Part shown: one piece after another, positions 63,078 to 64,000 of the stretch
How positions within the stretch are numbered: position 1 is the first letter of the stretch
Layout of the letters: every line of letters begins with the position of its first letter
Assembly (NCBI RefSeq): GCF_002321025.1
Contig: NZ_DCLL01000061.1
Coordinates: 1-64,000, forward strand
Source: Acinetobacter lwoffii
GTDB lineage: Bacteria > Pseudomonadota > Gammaproteobacteria > Pseudomonadales > Moraxellaceae
Reading direction: 5' to 3'
DNA length: 64,000 nucleotides
The notes under the pieces: generated by a model
Databases searched by the model: none
Told to the model about the DNA's origin: nothing
What the model saw: the letters and a program-made list of their open reading frames with translations, nothing else
Program-made: the position numbers and the translations under genes

Positions 63078-64000
63078 TGAATGGTTTTACCAGCATACAG
63101 TGGGATAATCTGTTCACCATCCAGATAGTCTAAACTTTCAGGGATTACTTGATCTTCTTTAACCAGGGTAATGGTATTGGTATTACGTGGCAGGCCATAG
63201 AAGTCTGCACCAAAATGGCTGGCAAAACCTTCCAGGCGTTCAATTTTACCCACCTGATCAAATGCCTGAGCATACAGCTCAATGGCAGTCGGCGCACTAT
63301 AACATCCTGCACAGCCACACGCATTTTCTTTTGCATTTTTTGAATGCGGCGCGCTATCTGTTCCCAGGAAAAATTTAGGATTACCGCTGGTTGCGACTTC
63401 CAGCAAAGTTTGCTGATGCGTTTGACGTTTTAAAATCGGCAAGCAGTAGAAATGCGGCTTGATCCCACCAACCAGCATGTCATTGCGGTTAAACAATAAA
63501 TGTTGCGGCGTAATGGTTGCAGCGACATTACGGTCTTGCTCAAGTACAAAGTTTGCTGCTTCGCTGGTGGTGATGTGTTCGAGCACCAGTTTCAGCTTGG
63601 GAAATTGTCTGAGTAAGGGAGCCAGCACTTCATCCAGGAAACGCTTTTCACGGTCAAAAATATCGACATGATTATGCGTCACTTCACCATGTAGCAATAA
63701 AGGCACTTGGTGTTCTTCAAGCTGTTCAATTACGCCGTAGACTTTGCTCATATCGCTCACACCACTATCGGAGTTGGTGGTCGCACCCGCAGGATAGAGC
63801 TTGATGGCATTGACATGCGCAGATTCTTTGATCTTTTTAACTTCGCTTGCCGGGGTGTTGTCAGTGAAATACAGCACCATACGCGGGTCGAAATTTACCC
63901 CTTCAGGCACATGTGCCATGATACGTTCACGGTAGGCATTGGCTTCTTCGACAGTTTTAACGGGTGGCACCAGATTTGGCATGCAAATGGCGCGAGAAAA
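63062..64000 (-). CDS. pyrC: Dihydroorotase, 5' end beyond window
   Basis: Zinc enzyme of pyrimidine synthesis (carbamoyl-aspartate to dihydroorotate), type II PyrC. The last 313 or so residues are present; the frame stays open through the window edge, and codons before MPNLVPPVKTV read FSRAIC, matching the family. The start and the HxH metal site (HLHLRD) lie outside the window. Visible are LLLHGEVTH, VLEHITTSEAANFV, ATITPQHLLFNRNDMLVGG, LGTDSAPHSKNAKENACGCAGC and the C-terminal loop. Overlaps rnt by 16 nt. Confidence 0.95.
   Translation of the reverse strand, partial: FSRAICMPNLVPPVKTVEEANAYRERIMAHVPEGVNFDPRMVLYFTDNTPASEVKKIKESAHVNAIKLYPAGATTNSDSGVSDMSKVYGVIEQLEEHQVPLLLHGEVTHNHVDIFDREKRFLDEVLAPLLRQFPKLKLVLEHITTSEAANFVLEQDRNVAATITPQHLLFNRNDMLVGGIKPHFYCLPILKRQTHQQTLLEVATSGNPKFFLGTDSAPHSKNAKENACGCAGCYSAPTAIELYAQAFDQVGKIERLEGFASHFGADFYGLPRNTNTITLVKEDQVIPESLDYLDGEQIIPLYAGKTIQWRKV

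Overview
The window looks like chromosomal DNA of an Acinetobacter species (Moraxellaceae, Gammaproteobacteria). The evidence is protein-level: a fused RNase HI-DnaQ gene, a FimL-like twitching regulator, a SutA-like acidic protein, the ygfB-pepP-ubiH-ubiI and zapB/zapA-6S RNA neighbourhoods, a rsmI-lpoA-yraN-dolP cluster, and moderately AT-rich intergenic DNA. No rRNA operon, insertion sequence, prophage, integrase or CRISPR array was seen. Most of the window is core chromosome. Accessory signals are concentrated at about 19.4-21.0 kb, 21.4-26.0 kb and 55-62.4 kb.

Layout. 0-9.3 kb: an acyltransferase, lipoproteins, an SDR reductase, a TauE/SafE permease, rsmD-mrdA (PBP2), an outer-membrane-type protein, a DUF445 membrane protein, adk and a small membrane protein. 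9.4-19.3 kb: nth with a solitary rsxB, gdhA (TTG start), a META/DUF4377 lipoprotein, a LigB-type dioxygenase, rlmH, an M28 peptidase, lon and the 5-formyl-THF cyclo-ligase. 19.4-27.5 kb: more accessory DNA with a PhnB-type VOC protein, an unknown exported protein, a 1199-residue urea-carboxylase-type enzyme with its own GntR/FCD regulator but no allophanate hydrolase, and a sorbosone-dehydrogenase-like lipoprotein. 27.8-36.4 kb: a Pmp3-type peptide, 6S RNA, zapA, a ZapB-like coiled coil, then divergent ygfB, pepP, DUF378, yddG, ubiH, ubiI and sutA. 36.5-44.4 kb: rsmI, divergent lpoA-yraN-dolP-esterase, then nudC-fimL and the rnhA-dnaQ fusion. 44.6-54.7 kb: an MltD-type transglycosylase with eight LysM repeats, yejABE without yejF, an OYE-family oxidoreductase and a haem-oxygenase-like iron enzyme.

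55-64 kb is the most unusual part. Five identical tRNA-Glu(UUC) genes, all on the minus strand, form three transcription units (3+1+1). Each unit has its own near-consensus sigma70 promoter with a perfect TTGACA and a 17-bp spacer. Between the units lie a pair of paralogous alpha/beta hydrolases, an amino-acid permease, a small membrane peptide and a TonB-dependent receptor with two Fur-box-like sites. Beyond the last unit are rnt and the 5'-truncated pyrC. The arrangement suggests a tRNA array that was duplicated and split by inserted gene cassettes.

Functional themes are envelope growth and remodelling (PBP2, LpoA, MltD, DolP), cell division (ZapA/ZapB-like), ubiquinone synthesis (UbiH/UbiI), nitrogen metabolism (GdhA, urea-type carboxylase), RNA modification (RsmD, RlmH, RsmI, RNase T) and growth-state control of RNA polymerase (6S RNA, SutA-like protein). 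No clearly new multi-gene system was found. The best leads are the split tRNA-Glu region with its twin hydrolases, the orphan carboxylase, and the unknown exported protein.
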